Positions 1 through 8,528 of a stretch of 64,000 nt of DNA are shown here, in pieces. The DNA lies in contig JAHBZN010000001.1 of the NCBI GenBank assembly GCA_019635415.1, forward strand, positions 186,001 through 250,000, in the 5' to 3' direction. Both the position numbers and the translations under genes were made by a program. The DNA comes from Ramlibacter sp. GTDB lineage: Bacteria; Pseudomonadota; Gammaproteobacteria; Burkholderiales; Burkholderiaceae_C. The notes below the pieces were generated by a model. It worked only from the letters and a program-made list of their open reading frames with translations, did no database searches and had not been told where the DNA came from. Every line of letters begins with the position of its first letter. Within the stretch, counting starts at the first letter, position 1.

Positions 1-162
1 CGACAGACGCGTGCCCGTGTGGCCGGATTTCTCCATGAGCTCGAGCACCCGCGACTCGAACCGGGTGACCGCATCGCCCAGGATGCGCCCGGCGTTGCGC
101 AGCCGCCAGCCATCGGGCGGCCGGCGGGTCCCCGGTGCGGAGCGTCTGTCCGTTACACTCAT
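1..162 (-). CDS. MarR-like transcriptional regulator, 5' part only
   Basis: The reverse strand opens with an ATG at 162 and stays open for 54 codons to the left edge of the window, so only the N-terminus is visible. Residues 22-54 form a predicted helix of the kind found at the start of MarR-family regulators (GDAVTRFESRVLELMEKSGH). The winged helix that would settle the family lies outside the window. The gene is divergent from the flavin monooxygenase that starts at 199, and a perfect short inverted repeat lies in the 36 bases between the two starts. MarR proteins commonly repress a divergent oxidoreductase and themselves. The family call is an inference from a short fragment plus this arrangement. 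Confidence 0.5.
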   Translation of the reverse strand, partial: MSVTDRRSAPGTRRPPDGWRLRNAGRILGDAVTRFESRVLELMEKSGHTGTRLS

Positions 163-168
163 ATTTTG

Positions 169-181
169 TTAGGTTGCCTAA
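169..181. promoter_or_regulatory. Candidate MarR-type operator between divergent genes
   Basis: Perfect inverted repeat TTAGG-TTG-CCTAA centred between the reverse-strand start at 162 and the forward start at 199. Its size and A/T-flanked half sites resemble MarR-family operators. It could be bound by the regulator encoded at 1-162, repressing both genes. No binding data can be read from sequence. Confidence 0.5.
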
Positions 182-198
182 GTTATTGGGGGTCGCTC

Positions 199-1896
199 AT
201 GGCCGGATTATCGATCGATTCATCCCGCAACGCGGCGGACGTCGAGGTGGACGTGCTGGTGGCGGGGGCTGGCCCGTGCGGCCTGATGCTGGCCAACGAG
301 CTCGGCCTGCGGGGCGTGCGCTGCCTCGTGGTGGACCCCAAGCCGTCCACGGCGACGAACCCGCAGGCGAATGCGACCCAGGCCCGCACCATGGAGCACT
401 ACCGCCGCATCGGCATCGCGAAGGAAGTGCGTGCGCTGGGCCTGCCCGACGACCACCCGACCGATATCGCCTACTTCACGCGGTTCGCCACGCACGAGCT
501 GGCGCGCCTGCGGCTGCCCACGGCGGCCCAGGCCCGGGCGGTGGTGCAGGGCCTGTCGGGCTCGTGGAGCGCCGCCGAGTTGCCGCACCGCGTGTCGCAG
601 AAGTTCGTCGAGGTGGTGCTCAGGCATCACGCCCAGCGATTGCCCGGCAATGACCTGCGGTTCGGCTGGGAGCTGCGCACGTTCGAGGACACCGGCGAAG
701 GCGTCCGCGCGCAGATTGCCCGGGTGGGCGAGGGCGCCTTGCAGACGGTGCGGGCCCGGTTTCTGGTGGGCGCGGATGGCGCCCGCAGCCGGGTGCGCGC
801 CCAGCTGGGCATCGAGCATGAAGGCGCTACCGGCCTGCAGCGGGGATTCATGGGCGGGAAGATGTTTGCCCTTTACCTGCGGGCCCCGGGCTTCTACGCG
901 GCCCTGCCGCACGACCGCGCCTGGATGTACGTATCGTTCAACCACGAGCGCCGTGTGTTCATGGCCTCGGTGGATGGCCAGGGCGAATTCGCGTTTCATG
1001 CGGCCGTGCATCCGCACGAGACTCCGGAGGACTGGACGCATGACGATGCGCGGCGGATATTCCGCGAGGCCAGCGGCATGGACATTCCCTTCGAGGTGCT
1101 GTCGACCGGGCTCTGGACGGCGGGGCATTCGCTCGTGGCCTCCACCTACCAGCGCGGGCGCGTCTTCATTGCAGGGGATGCGGCGCACCTGTTCACGCCC
1201 ACCGGGGGCCTGGGCTACAACACGGCGGTGGGTGACGCCGTCAACCTGGGTTGGAAGCTGGCCTCGGTGGTCAAGGGGGTCTCATCGCCGTCCCTGCTGG
1301 ACAGCTACGATGCCGAGCGACGGCCCGTCGGAACCCGCAACACCGGTTACGCCCGGGTGTTTGCCGACTCCATCGGGCTGATGCAGGCCTCTCCCGTGCT
1401 GGAGCAGGACACCGAAGCCGCCCGTGCCTTGCGGCAGGAGGCCGGTGCGCGGTTGCAGGCCCATGTGAAACGGGAATTCAACATCCCCGGGGTGACTTTC
1501 GGCGAGCGCTACGACCACTCCCCCATTGTGCTGGCGGACGCCACGCCTGTGCCACCGGACACGGCCAATGACTACGTCCCCAGCAAGAAACCGGGGGGGC
1601 GCCTGCCGCACGCATGGCTGGGCCCGGGCGACTCCCTGTACGACCATTTGAATTTTGAATGGACCGTGCTGGCCGGCGCGCGGGCCGGTGCGCGCGCGAA
1701 GCGTCTGGCCGAGGCCGGGCGGCAGGCCGGACTGGACGTGGGGCTGCTGGTGCTGCCGGTGTCCTCTTCCGTGTACGACGACGATGACCTGCTGCTGGTG
1801 CGGCCGGACCAGATGGTGGCCTGGCGCGAAGGCGCCGCGGCGGCTGATCCGGTGAGCCTCTGGGCCGCCGTGGCGTGCCTGGCGACGGCCCGCTGA
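199..1896 (+). CDS. FAD-dependent aromatic monooxygenase (class A, PheA/TfdB/MhpA-like)
   Basis: A 565-residue flavoprotein hydroxylase, predicted to be a cytosolic NAD(P)H-dependent enzyme that adds one oxygen to an aromatic ring. The FAD-binding glycine motif GAGPCG is at residues 23-28 behind a short N-terminal extension. The DG motif (VGADGARSR) is near residue 189 and the GD motif (IAGDAAHLFTPTGGLG) near 322. The last hundred residues match the thioredoxin-like C-terminal domain of phenol and pentachlorophenol hydroxylases. The frame is open upstream to 19, but the ATG at 199 follows the divergent promoter region and leaves the operator free, so I chose it. The substrate is unknown. Its stop is one base from the stop of the convergent glutathione transferase gene. 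Confidence 0.85.
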   Translation: MAGLSIDSSRNAADVEVDVLVAGAGPCGLMLANELGLRGVRCLVVDPKPSTATNPQANATQARTMEHYRRIGIAKEVRALGLPDDHPTDIAYFTRFATHELARLRLPTAAQARAVVQGLSGSWSAAELPHRVSQKFVEVVLRHHAQRLPGNDLRFGWELRTFEDTGEGVRAQIARVGEGALQTVRARFLVGADGARSRVRAQLGIEHEGATGLQRGFMGGKMFALYLRAPGFYAALPHDRAWMYVSFNHERRVFMASVDGQGEFAFHAAVHPHETPEDWTHDDARRIFREASGMDIPFEVLSTGLWTAGHSLVASTYQRGRVFIAGDAAHLFTPTGGLGYNTAVGDAVNLGWKLASVVKGVSSPSLLDSYDAERRPVGTRNTGYARVFADSIGLMQASPVLEQDTEAARALRQEAGARLQAHVKREFNIPGVTFGERYDHSPIVLADATPVPPDTANDYVPSKKPGGRLPHAWLGPGDSLYDHLNFEWTVLAGARAGARAKRLAEAGRQAGLDVGLLVLPVSSSVYDDDDLLLVRPDQMVAWREGAAAADPVSLWAAVACLATAR

Positions 1897-1897
1897 G

Positions 1898-2764
1898 TCA
1901 GCCCAGCTTGTCCTGCGTGCGGGTGTCGAAGTCGCTGGCGTCGTGGCGCTCGTGCAACTGGCTGGCCGGCTCCCCCCAGGCGCGATTGACCATGCGACCC
2001 CGCTTCACGGCCGGGCGCTGGGCAATCTCGTCAGTCCAGCGCAGCACGTGGGTGTATGTCTGGACCTGCAGGAACTCGCCGGCTTCGTAGAGCAGGCCCT
2101 TGGCCAGCGCGCCATACCAGGGCCAGACCGCCATGTCGGCAATGGTGTAGTCCGCGCCCGCCAGGTAGGGTACTTCGGCCAGCCGGCGGTCCAGCACGTC
2201 GAGTTGACGCTTGACCTCCATCGCATAGCGGTCGATCGCGTACTCGATCTTGCTGGGGGCGTAGGCATAGAAGTGGCCGAAGCCGCCGCCCAGGAATGGC
2301 GCGCTGCCCATGAGCCAGTTGACCCAGGCCAGGCACTCGGCGCGCGGTGCCCGGGCCGTGGGCAGAAAGGCGCCAAACTTCTCCGCCAGGTACTGCAGGA
2401 TGGCGCCGGACTCGAACACGCGCAACGGCGTGGGCTCGCTGTGGTCCACCAGCACGGGAATTTTGGAGTTCGGGTTGGCCGCCACGAAGCCGCTGCCAAA
2501 CTGCTCGCCCTCGTTGATGCGGATCAGCCAGGCGTCGTATTCGGCGCCGCTGTGGCCCAGGGCCAGAAGCTCCTCAAGCATCACCGTCACCTTCACGCCG
2601 TTGGGCGTGCCCAGCGAGTACAGCTGCAGCGGATGCTTGCCCACGGGCAGGGGCTTGTCGTGCGTGGCGCCGGCCACGGGCCGGTTGATGTTGGCAAAGC
2701 GGCCGCCGCTGTTGTGGGGCGGCTGCCAGATCCTGGGCGGGGCGTAGGGAGTGGAATCGGTCAT
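1898..2764 (-). CDS. yghU: Glutathione S-transferase, YghU type
   Basis: A 288-residue cytosolic glutathione transferase, the same length as E. coli YghU, a disulfide-bond reductase-type GST that binds two glutathiones. An N-terminal extension of about 45 residues precedes the thioredoxin fold. The glutathione-contact segment is YSLGTPNGVKVTVMLEE (residues 49-65), followed by the NPNSKIPVLVD loop and the GAILQYLAEKFG helix. The C-terminal all-helical domain has WVNWLMGSAPFLGGGFGHF and the capping motif YTIADMAVWPWYG. The reading frame extends far upstream, but the ATG at 2764 gives the family-standard N-terminus. It converges with the monooxygenase gene. YghU is the best guess and the GST family is certain. 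Confidence 0.88.
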   Translation of the reverse strand: MTDSTPYAPPRIWQPPHNSGGRFANINRPVAGATHDKPLPVGKHPLQLYSLGTPNGVKVTVMLEELLALGHSGAEYDAWLIRINEGEQFGSGFVAANPNSKIPVLVDHSEPTPLRVFESGAILQYLAEKFGAFLPTARAPRAECLAWVNWLMGSAPFLGGGFGHFYAYAPSKIEYAIDRYAMEVKRQLDVLDRRLAEVPYLAGADYTIADMAVWPWYGALAKGLLYEAGEFLQVQTYTHVLRWTDEIAQRPAVKRGRMVNRAWGEPASQLHERHDASDFDTRTQDKLG

Positions 2765-2842
2765 GCGGCGCATGTTGCCCCAGATTGGCATTGTCTGCAG
2801 GCACCGCACCCTGCGCCCCGCACGGCGGTGTAGCCTCTGCCC

Positions 2843-4063
2843 ATGGATTCGCTGATTTCCGCCTCTGCCCGCGCGCTGGCTGCCGGCGATGCACTGGGTG
2901 CGCTCAAGCGCATTGCGCTGCGCGACGATCCGCCGGCGCTGGCGCTGCGTGGCATTGCCATGGCCCAGCTGGGTGAGCATCCGCGCGCACGCGAGCTGCT
3001 CAGGCGCGCAGCCCGTGGCTTCGGGGCCCATGAGGCCAAGGCCCGCGCGCGCTGCGTGGTGGCCGAGGCCGAAGTGGCGCTGGCCATGCGCGACCTGGGC
3101 GGGTCGCCGCGCGCGCTGCTGGCCGCTGCCGCCACGCTGGAGTCCCAGGGCGACCGCGCCAATGCGCTGCAGGCGCGCCTGATCGTCGCCCGCCGGCTGC
3201 TGCTGGTGGGGCGCCTGGGCGACGCCGCGGCCGCGCTGGCCCCGCTGGACGCCCGTGGCATGCCGCCCGCCCTGGTGGCCGTGGCCGCGTTGACGCAGGC
3301 CGAGCTGTCGCTGCGTTCGCTCGCCATGGCCCCGGCGCGTGCCGCGCTGGCCGAGGCCGGGGAAGCTGCCTTGCGCGCGCGCGTGCCCGCGCTGCAGGCC
3401 GAGGTGGCCCAGGCCCGTACAGAGCTGGAGCGGCCCGCCGCACGGCGTGTGGCGGCGGGCGGCGGGCAAGCCTTGCGCCTGGACGAGGTGGCGGCCCTGC
3501 TGGCCTCCGACGCGCTGGTGGTGGATGCGTGCCGCCGCGGCCTGGGCGTGGGCGGCACCGGGCTGGGGCTGGCGCGCCGGCCCATCCTGTTCACGCTGGC
3601 ACTGGCGCTGGCCGAAACCTGGCCTGGCGATGCGGATCGCGAAGCCCTGATCGCCCGTGCGTTTCGCACTCGCCACCCCGACGAGACGCACCGCGCGCGT
3701 CTGCGGGTGGAGATCGGCCGCCTGCGCGCCCTGGTCAGGCCGCTGGCCCGGATTGAAGCCACAGCGCGCGGCTTTGCCCTGCGGCCCCTCGGCGAGCGCG
3801 AGGTGGCCGTGCTGGTGCCCCCGATTGCCGGAGAGCAGGCGTCGCTGGTGGCGCTGCTGTCGGACGGCGCGGCCTGGTCGACGTCGGCGCTGGCGCTGGC
3901 CCTGGGGGCCAGCCAGCGCACCGTGCAGCGCGCGCTCGCCGAGCTGCAGGCGCAGGGGCAGGTCCGCGCCATCGGGCGGGCCCGGGCGCAGCGCTGGCTG
4001 GCGCCCCCTCTGGCCGGATTCACGACGATCTTGTTACTCCCCGCTGCGCTGCCGATTGAATAG
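2843..4063 (+). CDS. TPR-like/winged-helix putative regulator
   Basis: A 406-residue alanine- and leucine-rich protein. The first 200 residues are helical pairs resembling tetratricopeptide repeats (RGIAMAQLGEHPRARELLRRAARGF is one unit). Near residues 340-390 lies a probable winged helix-turn-helix (WSTSALALALGASQRTVQRALAELQ then a wing ending RAQRWL). There is no signal peptide. It lies 44 bases upstream of the beta-propeller gene and in the same direction, so it may regulate the following genes. I recognise the architecture but no named family. The effector and target DNA are unknown. Confidence 0.6.
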   Translation: MDSLISASARALAAGDALGALKRIALRDDPPALALRGIAMAQLGEHPRARELLRRAARGFGAHEAKARARCVVAEAEVALAMRDLGGSPRALLAAAATLESQGDRANALQARLIVARRLLLVGRLGDAAAALAPLDARGMPPALVAVAALTQAELSLRSLAMAPARAALAEAGEAALRARVPALQAEVAQARTELERPAARRVAAGGGQALRLDEVAALLASDALVVDACRRGLGVGGTGLGLARRPILFTLALALAETWPGDADREALIARAFRTRHPDETHRARLRVEIGRLRALVRPLARIEATARGFALRPLGEREVAVLVPPIAGEQASLVALLSDGAAWSTSALALALGASQRTVQRALAELQAQGQVRAIGRARAQRWLAPPLAGFTTILLLPAALPIE

Positions 4064-4107
4064 AGTTGTCTCCATGGCGCCGATGTCCGGCGCGACAAGG
4101 AGCAACG

Positions 4108-4800
4108 ATGAGCAGCAAGGACACCCCCCTGGCCACGGCCGGGCCTGCGGCGCGGCCCGCCGAAGTGGTGCGTGAATACGCGTTCGATGGCGTCTCCGCA
4201 GTCCACGGCGTCACCCATGACGGCCACCATGTCTGGGCCGCCGTGGGCGCGAGGATGCTGGCCTTTGACCCCACCAGCGGTGAGCCGGCCCAGGCTCTGG
4301 AGCACGCGTGCGATGCGGGCACGGCGTTCGATGGCAAGCACCTGTACCAGATTGCCGAGTCGCGCATCGACAAGATCGACCCGGCCACGGGCCAGGTGCT
4401 GGCGTCGATCCCCGCGCCCGGCGGCGGCGGTGATTCCGGCCTGACCTGGGCCGAGGGCAGCCTGTGGGTCGGCCAGTACCGCGACCGCAGGATCCATCAG
4501 ATCAACCCGGAGACCGGCGCCCTGATCCGCAGCATCGAATCCAACCGTTTCGTCACCGGCGTGACCTGGGTGGAGGGTGAGCTGTGGCACGGCACCTGGG
4601 AAGCCGAGGAGAGCGAGTTGCGTCGCATCGACCCGCAAAGCGGCGCGGTGCTGGACCGGCTGGCCATGCCGCAGGGCATGGGCGTGAGCGGCCTCGAGTC
4701 CGATGGCCAGGACCTTTTTTACTGCGGCGGCGGAGGCAGCGGCAAAGTCCGCGCGGTACGCCGTCCGCGAACCCCCACCACTTCAAGGAGCAACGCATGA
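4108..4800 (+). CDS. Beta-propeller protein, PQQ-like/glutamine-cyclotransferase-like
   Basis: A 230-residue protein built of short repeated beta-blades. Blade motifs such as LAFDPTSGEPAQAL, DKIDPATGQVLASI, HQINPETGALIRSI and RRIDPQSGAVLDRL recur at intervals of about 40 residues (D/N-P-x-[ST]-G). This is typical of PQQ-like or glutamine-cyclotransferase-like propellers. No signal peptide is visible, so it is probably cytosolic. The ATG at 4108 follows a strong AAGGAG at 4097-4102. The stop overlaps the next start (ATGA at 4797), so it is translationally coupled to the DUF899 gene. Catalytic function is unknown, and it may be a ligand-binding scaffold. Confidence 0.65.
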   Translation: MSSKDTPLATAGPAARPAEVVREYAFDGVSAVHGVTHDGHHVWAAVGARMLAFDPTSGEPAQALEHACDAGTAFDGKHLYQIAESRIDKIDPATGQVLASIPAPGGGGDSGLTWAEGSLWVGQYRDRRIHQINPETGALIRSIESNRFVTGVTWVEGELWHGTWEAEESELRRIDPQSGAVLDRLAMPQGMGVSGLESDGQDLFYCGGGGSGKVRAVRRPRTPTTSRSNA

Positions 4801-5567
4801 CGACCGCCATTCCCGCCACCTCCCCGTTGGCCCACCACCCCGTGATGCCCCGCGACCAATGGCTGGCCCAGCGCCAGGCCCTGCTGGCCCGCGAGCGCGA
4901 GCTGACCCACCTGCGCGACCAGATCGCTCGCGAGCGGCGTGCGCTGCCCTGGGTGCGCCTCGAGAAGGACTATGTCTTTGACACGCCCGAGGGCCGGCGC
5001 TCGCTGGGCGATCTGTTCCAGGGCCGGCGCCAGCTGCTGGTCCAGCACTTCATGCTGGGCCCGGGCTGGGAGCAGGGCTGCCCGAGCTGCTCCTTCATGG
5101 CGGACCACAGCGACGGCATGCGCGTGCACCTGGCGCACCGGGACACCACGCTGGTCGCGATCTCCCGCGCGCCGCTGGACGAGATCGAACGCTTCCGCCG
5201 GCGCATGGGCTGGCAGTTCACGTGGGCGTCGTCGAACGGCAACGACTTCAACTACGACTTCCGCGTGTCGTTCCGGCCCGAGGAGCTGGCCACCGGCGCG
5301 GTGGACTACAACTACGGCCGCCAGTCGCGCCCGAGCGAAGAATCCCCGGGCGTCAGCGCCTTCTACAAGGACGATGCGGGCACGGTCTTTCACACCTACT
5401 CCACCTATGGCCGTGGCGTGGAAGTGATGATGGGGACCTACAGCCTGCTGGACCTGACCGCGCAGGGCCGCAACGAACGCAACGTGCCCTACAAGATGGA
5501 ATGGGTGCGCCACCACGACCGCTATGAGCCCGCGCCCGCGGCGTCCTGCTGCCACGCGCAGGCCTGA
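4797..5567 (+). CDS. DUF899 thioredoxin-like protein
   Basis: A 256-residue member of the DUF899 family, whose fold is related to peroxiredoxin/thioredoxin. The family core is plain: RLEKDYVFDTPEGRRSL, then LLVQHFMLGPGWEQGCPSC with a CxxC pair, then NGNDFNYDFRVSF and the tyrosine-rich tail VFHTYSTYGRGVEVMMGTYSLLDL. The C-terminal CCHAQA adds two adjacent cysteines. Start and preceding stop overlap as ATGA. The enzymatic role of DUF899 is not established to my knowledge. A thiol-based redox or dithiol/metalloid-related function is only a guess from the CPSC motif. Confidence 0.85.
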   Translation: MTTAIPATSPLAHHPVMPRDQWLAQRQALLARERELTHLRDQIARERRALPWVRLEKDYVFDTPEGRRSLGDLFQGRRQLLVQHFMLGPGWEQGCPSCSFMADHSDGMRVHLAHRDTTLVAISRAPLDEIERFRRRMGWQFTWASSNGNDFNYDFRVSFRPEELATGAVDYNYGRQSRPSEESPGVSAFYKDDAGTVFHTYSTYGRGVEVMMGTYSLLDLTAQGRNERNVPYKMEWVRHHDRYEPAPAASCCHAQA

Positions 5568-5594
5568 AGGCCGGCGCGCCGCAAGGAGCTGGCC

Positions 5595-6152
5595 ATGGAC
5601 GTGCTCTGGCCCTGGCTGCTGATGGCGGGCGCAGGTGCGCTGCACGGCCTGAATCCGCTCAACGGCTGGGCGCTGGCGGCCGCCTGGGGCGTGCGCCCCG
5701 GTTGCCGGCCGCACCAGGCGCTGGGGCCACTGGCGCTGGGCCATGCCGCCTCGGCCCTGCTGGTGGTGGCCGCCGTGGTCGGGGGGCTGGCCATGGACCG
5801 CGGGCTGGCGCTGGGCCTGGCCGGCGGAATGGGGGTGCTGGCGGCATGCGGCCACTTCTGGCCTCGCGCGCCGCGGGCGCTGCGTGCGCCAGCCGGCCGC
5901 GCGGGGCTGGCCCTGGGGTCGTTCGTCATGGCCACCTTGCAGGGCGCGGGTCTGATGCTGGTGCCCGCTCTGGTGCCGCTGTGCCTGGGGTCGTCCGCCG
6001 CGCAGGCGCCGACAGGGCTGGGCGCGGTCGGGCTGGCGCTGGCGGCACTGGCGGTGCACATGGGGGCGATGCTGGCCGTGACCGGCCTCGTGGCGGCCGC
6101 CGCCTGCCGCGCCGCGCCTGTGGTGCTGAATAGCCATCAAAAGAGACGGTAG
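5595..6152 (+). CDS. Small integral membrane protein, C-terminus formed by a repeat
   Basis: A 185-residue protein with four or five predicted transmembrane segments. It begins MDVLWPWLLMAGAGALHGLN and has an HGLNPLNGW motif at residues 18-26 that suggests a conserved transmembrane site. It follows the DUF899 gene by 27 bases behind an AAGGAG, so it is the last gene of that cluster. The final codons (LNSHQKRR) and the stop lie in the left arm of the dispersed repeat at 6130-6193, which may have cut off or replaced the original C-terminus. Function unknown. Confidence 0.6.
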   Translation: MDVLWPWLLMAGAGALHGLNPLNGWALAAAWGVRPGCRPHQALGPLALGHAASALLVVAAVVGGLAMDRGLALGLAGGMGVLAACGHFWPRAPRALRAPAGRAGLALGSFVMATLQGAGLMLVPALVPLCLGSSAAQAPTGLGAVGLALAALAVHMGAMLAVTGLVAAAACRAAPVVLNSHQKRR

Positions 6153-6193
6153 CCCTTGCGGGTGGGTCACTTTCAGCTACTGAATTCATAGCA
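6130..6193. repeat. Dispersed palindromic repeat, copy 1
   Basis: Copy of the window-wide repeat in full form: left arm ATAGCCATCAAAAGAG..GGTAGC, core TAGCCCTTGC..GGTCACTTTCAGCTA, right arm GAATTCATAGC. It supplies the last codons and the TAG stop of the membrane-protein gene that ends at 6152. Confidence 0.8.
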
Positions 6194-6273
6194 TCCCATG
6201 ATTGGGGCCGCGGGAGTTCGGCAGGCCCTGGCGGGTGTTGCACACTGGAGGCCCTGCCTCGACGACGATCGCC

Positions 6274-7203
6274 ATGACCCCTGCCTCGCCCCACCCCTGG
6301 CTGACCTTCAGCGCGCCCGTGGCCGCGGCGCGAGCCCGGGGCCGGCCGCTGGTGGCGCTGGAGTCCACCATCATCGCGCATGGCATGCCCTACCCGGAGA
6401 ACGTGCGCACCGCCCTGGAGGTGCAGGGCCTGATCCGTGATCTGGGGGCCGAGCCGGCCACCGTCGCCGTGATGGATGGCCGCATCCGCATTGGGCTGTC
6501 CGACGACGAGCTGGAACGGCTGGGCCGCCCGGGCGAAGTGGCCAAGGTCAGCCGGCGCGACTTGCCGGCGGTGCTGGCCGGCGGCGGGCTGGGCGCCACC
6601 ACCGTGGCGGGCACCATGATCTGCGCGGCGCTCGCGGGCATCGAGGTGTTCGTCACCGGCGGCATTGGCGGCGTGCACCGCGGCGCGGCGCACAGCTTCG
6701 ACATTTCGGCGGACCTGCAGGAACTGGCCCGCACGTCGGTGGCCGTGGTCTGCGCCGGGGCCAAGTCGATCCTCGACATCGGCCTCACGCTCGAATACCT
6801 GGAGACGCATGGCGTGCCCGTGCTCAGTTGCGGGCAGGACAACTTTGCCGCGTTCTATACCCGTGACAGCGGCTTCCGGGCCGACTACCGCCTCGACGAT
6901 GCTGCCGCGCAGGCGCGTTTCATCCGCACCAAGTGGCGCCTGGGCCTGGCGGGTGGCGTGGTCCTGAGCACGCCGGTGCCTGCCGAGGCGGCCATGCCTG
7001 AAGACGAGATCGACGCGCTGACCCGGCAGGCTTTGCGCGAGGCGGACGAGCAGGGCGTGCACGGCAAGGCGGTGACGCCGTTCCTGCTGTCGCGCATCAA
7101 GGCCCTGACCGGGGGCCGCAGTCTGGCCACCAACATCGCCCTGGTCAGGCACAACGCCGAGGTGGGCGCGCGCCTGGCGGTGGCGCTGGCTGCGACCGGT
7201 TGA
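6274..7203 (+). CDS. psuG: Pseudouridine-5'-phosphate glycosidase
   Basis: A 309-residue PsuG. The enzyme reversibly splits pseudouridine 5'-phosphate to uracil and ribose 5-phosphate in the cytosol, a step of pseudouridine catabolism. Family signatures are VALESTIIAHGMPYPEN near the N-terminus, RRDLPAVLAGGGLGATTVAGTM, FVTGGIGGVHRG, SVAVVCAGAKSILDIG, and NIALVRHNAEVGARLA at the end. Length matches the family. The ATG at 6274 was preferred over upstream in-frame codons because the family N-terminus begins close to it. The usual partner, the PsuK kinase, is not adjacent. The gene sits alone behind a repeat copy. Confidence 0.95.
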   Translation: MTPASPHPWLTFSAPVAAARARGRPLVALESTIIAHGMPYPENVRTALEVQGLIRDLGAEPATVAVMDGRIRIGLSDDELERLGRPGEVAKVSRRDLPAVLAGGGLGATTVAGTMICAALAGIEVFVTGGIGGVHRGAAHSFDISADLQELARTSVAVVCAGAKSILDIGLTLEYLETHGVPVLSCGQDNFAAFYTRDSGFRADYRLDDAAAQARFIRTKWRLGLAGGVVLSTPVPAEAAMPEDEIDALTRQALREADEQGVHGKAVTPFLLSRIKALTGGRSLATNIALVRHNAEVGARLAVALAATG

Positions 7204-7265
7204 CTGGGGCCGCCGCGCCGCTTCGTGTCCAATCGGGGCCAGGACTCTTGCCGAAGGAACAAGCC

Positions 7266-8477
7266 ATGAAGTTCAAGAAGATCGCTCTGGGCCTGCTGGC
7301 CGTTGTGGCCGTCGCGGCCACCGCAGGCTGGTTCAGCCTGGACAAGGAGACGCGCGGCCTGCTGGCCACGCTGCCGACCAACCGCGACCTGCTGTTCTGG
7401 ACCGAGCCGCAGCGCGACGCGGCCTTCCGGGCCCTGGACCGCCTGCCCATCCTCGCGCGTTCGCGCGGGGTGCCGGCCGGCGGCGCGGCGTCGCCGCTGC
7501 CACCTGGCGAGCCGCTGGCGCTGCCGCTGGACGTGCCGGCCTACATGGCGGGCCAGCGCAGCGCGGCGCTGCTGATCGTGCAGGACGGCAAGCTGCGGCT
7601 CGAACGCTATGGGCTGGGCTTCGACCGGGACGGACGGTGGACGAGCTTTTCCGTCGCCAAGTCGGTGACGTCGCTGATGGTCGGGGCCGCCCTGCGCGAG
7701 GGCTTCATCAAGAGCATGGACGACAAGGTGAGCCAGTACATCCCAGAGATGAGAGGCTCGGCCTACGACGACGTGAGCGTGCGCCAGCTGCTGACCATGA
7801 CCTCCGGTGTGCGGTGGAACGAGGACTATGCCGACCCCGCCTCCGACGTCGCGCGGTTCAACAACCACAAGCCCGAGGAGGGCGTGGATGCGCTGGTGAG
7901 CTACATGCGCCGCCTGCCGCGCGCGGCGCCGCCGGGCACGCGCTGGAACTACAGCACGGGTGAAACCAACCTCGTGGGCATCCTCATCCACCGCGCCACG
8001 GGCAAGACGCTGTCGGCCTACTTGTCCGAAAAGATCTGGGTGCCCGCGGGCATGGAGCAGCAGGCCACGTGGATCCTCAGCAAGACCGGGGAGGAGATCA
8101 GCGGCTGCTGCATCCAGGCGGCTTCGCGGGACTTTGCCCGCATCGGCCTGCTGATGCTGAACGGGGCCCGCGTCAACGGGCAGGACCTCGTGCCTGCGGG
8201 CTGGCTGGCCGAGGCCACCACGCAGCGCGCCGATATCGGCCGGCCGGGCCGGGGCTATGGCTACCTGTGGTGGACCTACGCTGACGGCAGCTACGCGGCG
8301 CGCGGCATCTTTGGCCAGGGCATCTTCATCGACCCGGCGCGCCGGCTGGTGATCGTCTCCAACGCCGACTGGGGAGGGGGCGCCCGCGACCCCCAGGCGA
8401 GCGAGGCGCGCGAGGCGTTTTACCGGGCGGTGCAGAAGGCGGTGGATGCGTCCGCCGCGAGATCTTCGACTCAATAA
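7266..8477 (+). CDS. Serine hydrolase, class C beta-lactamase/6-aminohexanoate-dimer-hydrolase-like
   Basis: A 403-residue serine beta-lactamase-fold hydrolase. A membrane-spanning N-terminal segment (residues 4-22) should anchor or export it to the periplasmic side. The catalytic SxxK is S129-V-A-K132 (SFSVAKSVTSL), followed by YISEM-type helices. The second active-site motif is Y229-S-T in WNYSTGETNLVG in place of the YxN of true class C lactamases. A likely third motif near the C-terminus is IFGQGIFIDP. This pattern fits esterases or amide hydrolases of the NylB/EstB group better than antibiotic-hydrolysing enzymes. It starts 62 bases after psuG behind an AAGGA. Confidence 0.82.
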   Translation: MKFKKIALGLLAVVAVAATAGWFSLDKETRGLLATLPTNRDLLFWTEPQRDAAFRALDRLPILARSRGVPAGGAASPLPPGEPLALPLDVPAYMAGQRSAALLIVQDGKLRLERYGLGFDRDGRWTSFSVAKSVTSLMVGAALREGFIKSMDDKVSQYIPEMRGSAYDDVSVRQLLTMTSGVRWNEDYADPASDVARFNNHKPEEGVDALVSYMRRLPRAAPPGTRWNYSTGETNLVGILIHRATGKTLSAYLSEKIWVPAGMEQQATWILSKTGEEISGCCIQAASRDFARIGLLMLNGARVNGQDLVPAGWLAEATTQRADIGRPGRGYGYLWWTYADGSYAARGIFGQGIFIDPARRLVIVSNADWGGGARDPQASEAREAFYRAVQKAVDASAARSSTQ

Positions 8478-8480
8478 CCT

Positions 8481-8526
8481 GTCAGCCCATGTTGGCTGAC
8501 CACTTGATGCTATTGAAAATGTAGCA
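8481..8526. repeat. Dispersed palindromic repeat, copy 2
   Basis: Intergenic copy between the serine hydrolase stop and the convergent LysR gene. It reads GTCAGCCCATG..GGCTGACCACTTGATGCTA..TGAAAATGTAGCA and aligns end to end with the other copies. It could act as a bidirectional hairpin between the convergent genes. Confidence 0.75.
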
Positions 8527-8528
8527 AT

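Noticed and set aside
19..198. Upstream extension of the monooxygenase from 19
   Set aside because: It would run through the divergent promoter, the inverted repeat and the regulator's coding region. The extension has no domain similarity.
2761..4638. Reverse-strand open frame of 625 codons over the regulator and propeller genes
   Set aside because: Its product is low-complexity Ala/Ser/Arg sequence. Both forward genes have domain patterns and ribosome-binding sites.
4750..4800. Frameshift at the end of the propeller gene
   Set aside because: The end RRPRTPTTSRSNA is odd, but the stop overlaps the next start exactly as ATGA and the composition shows no break, so I left it as one gene.
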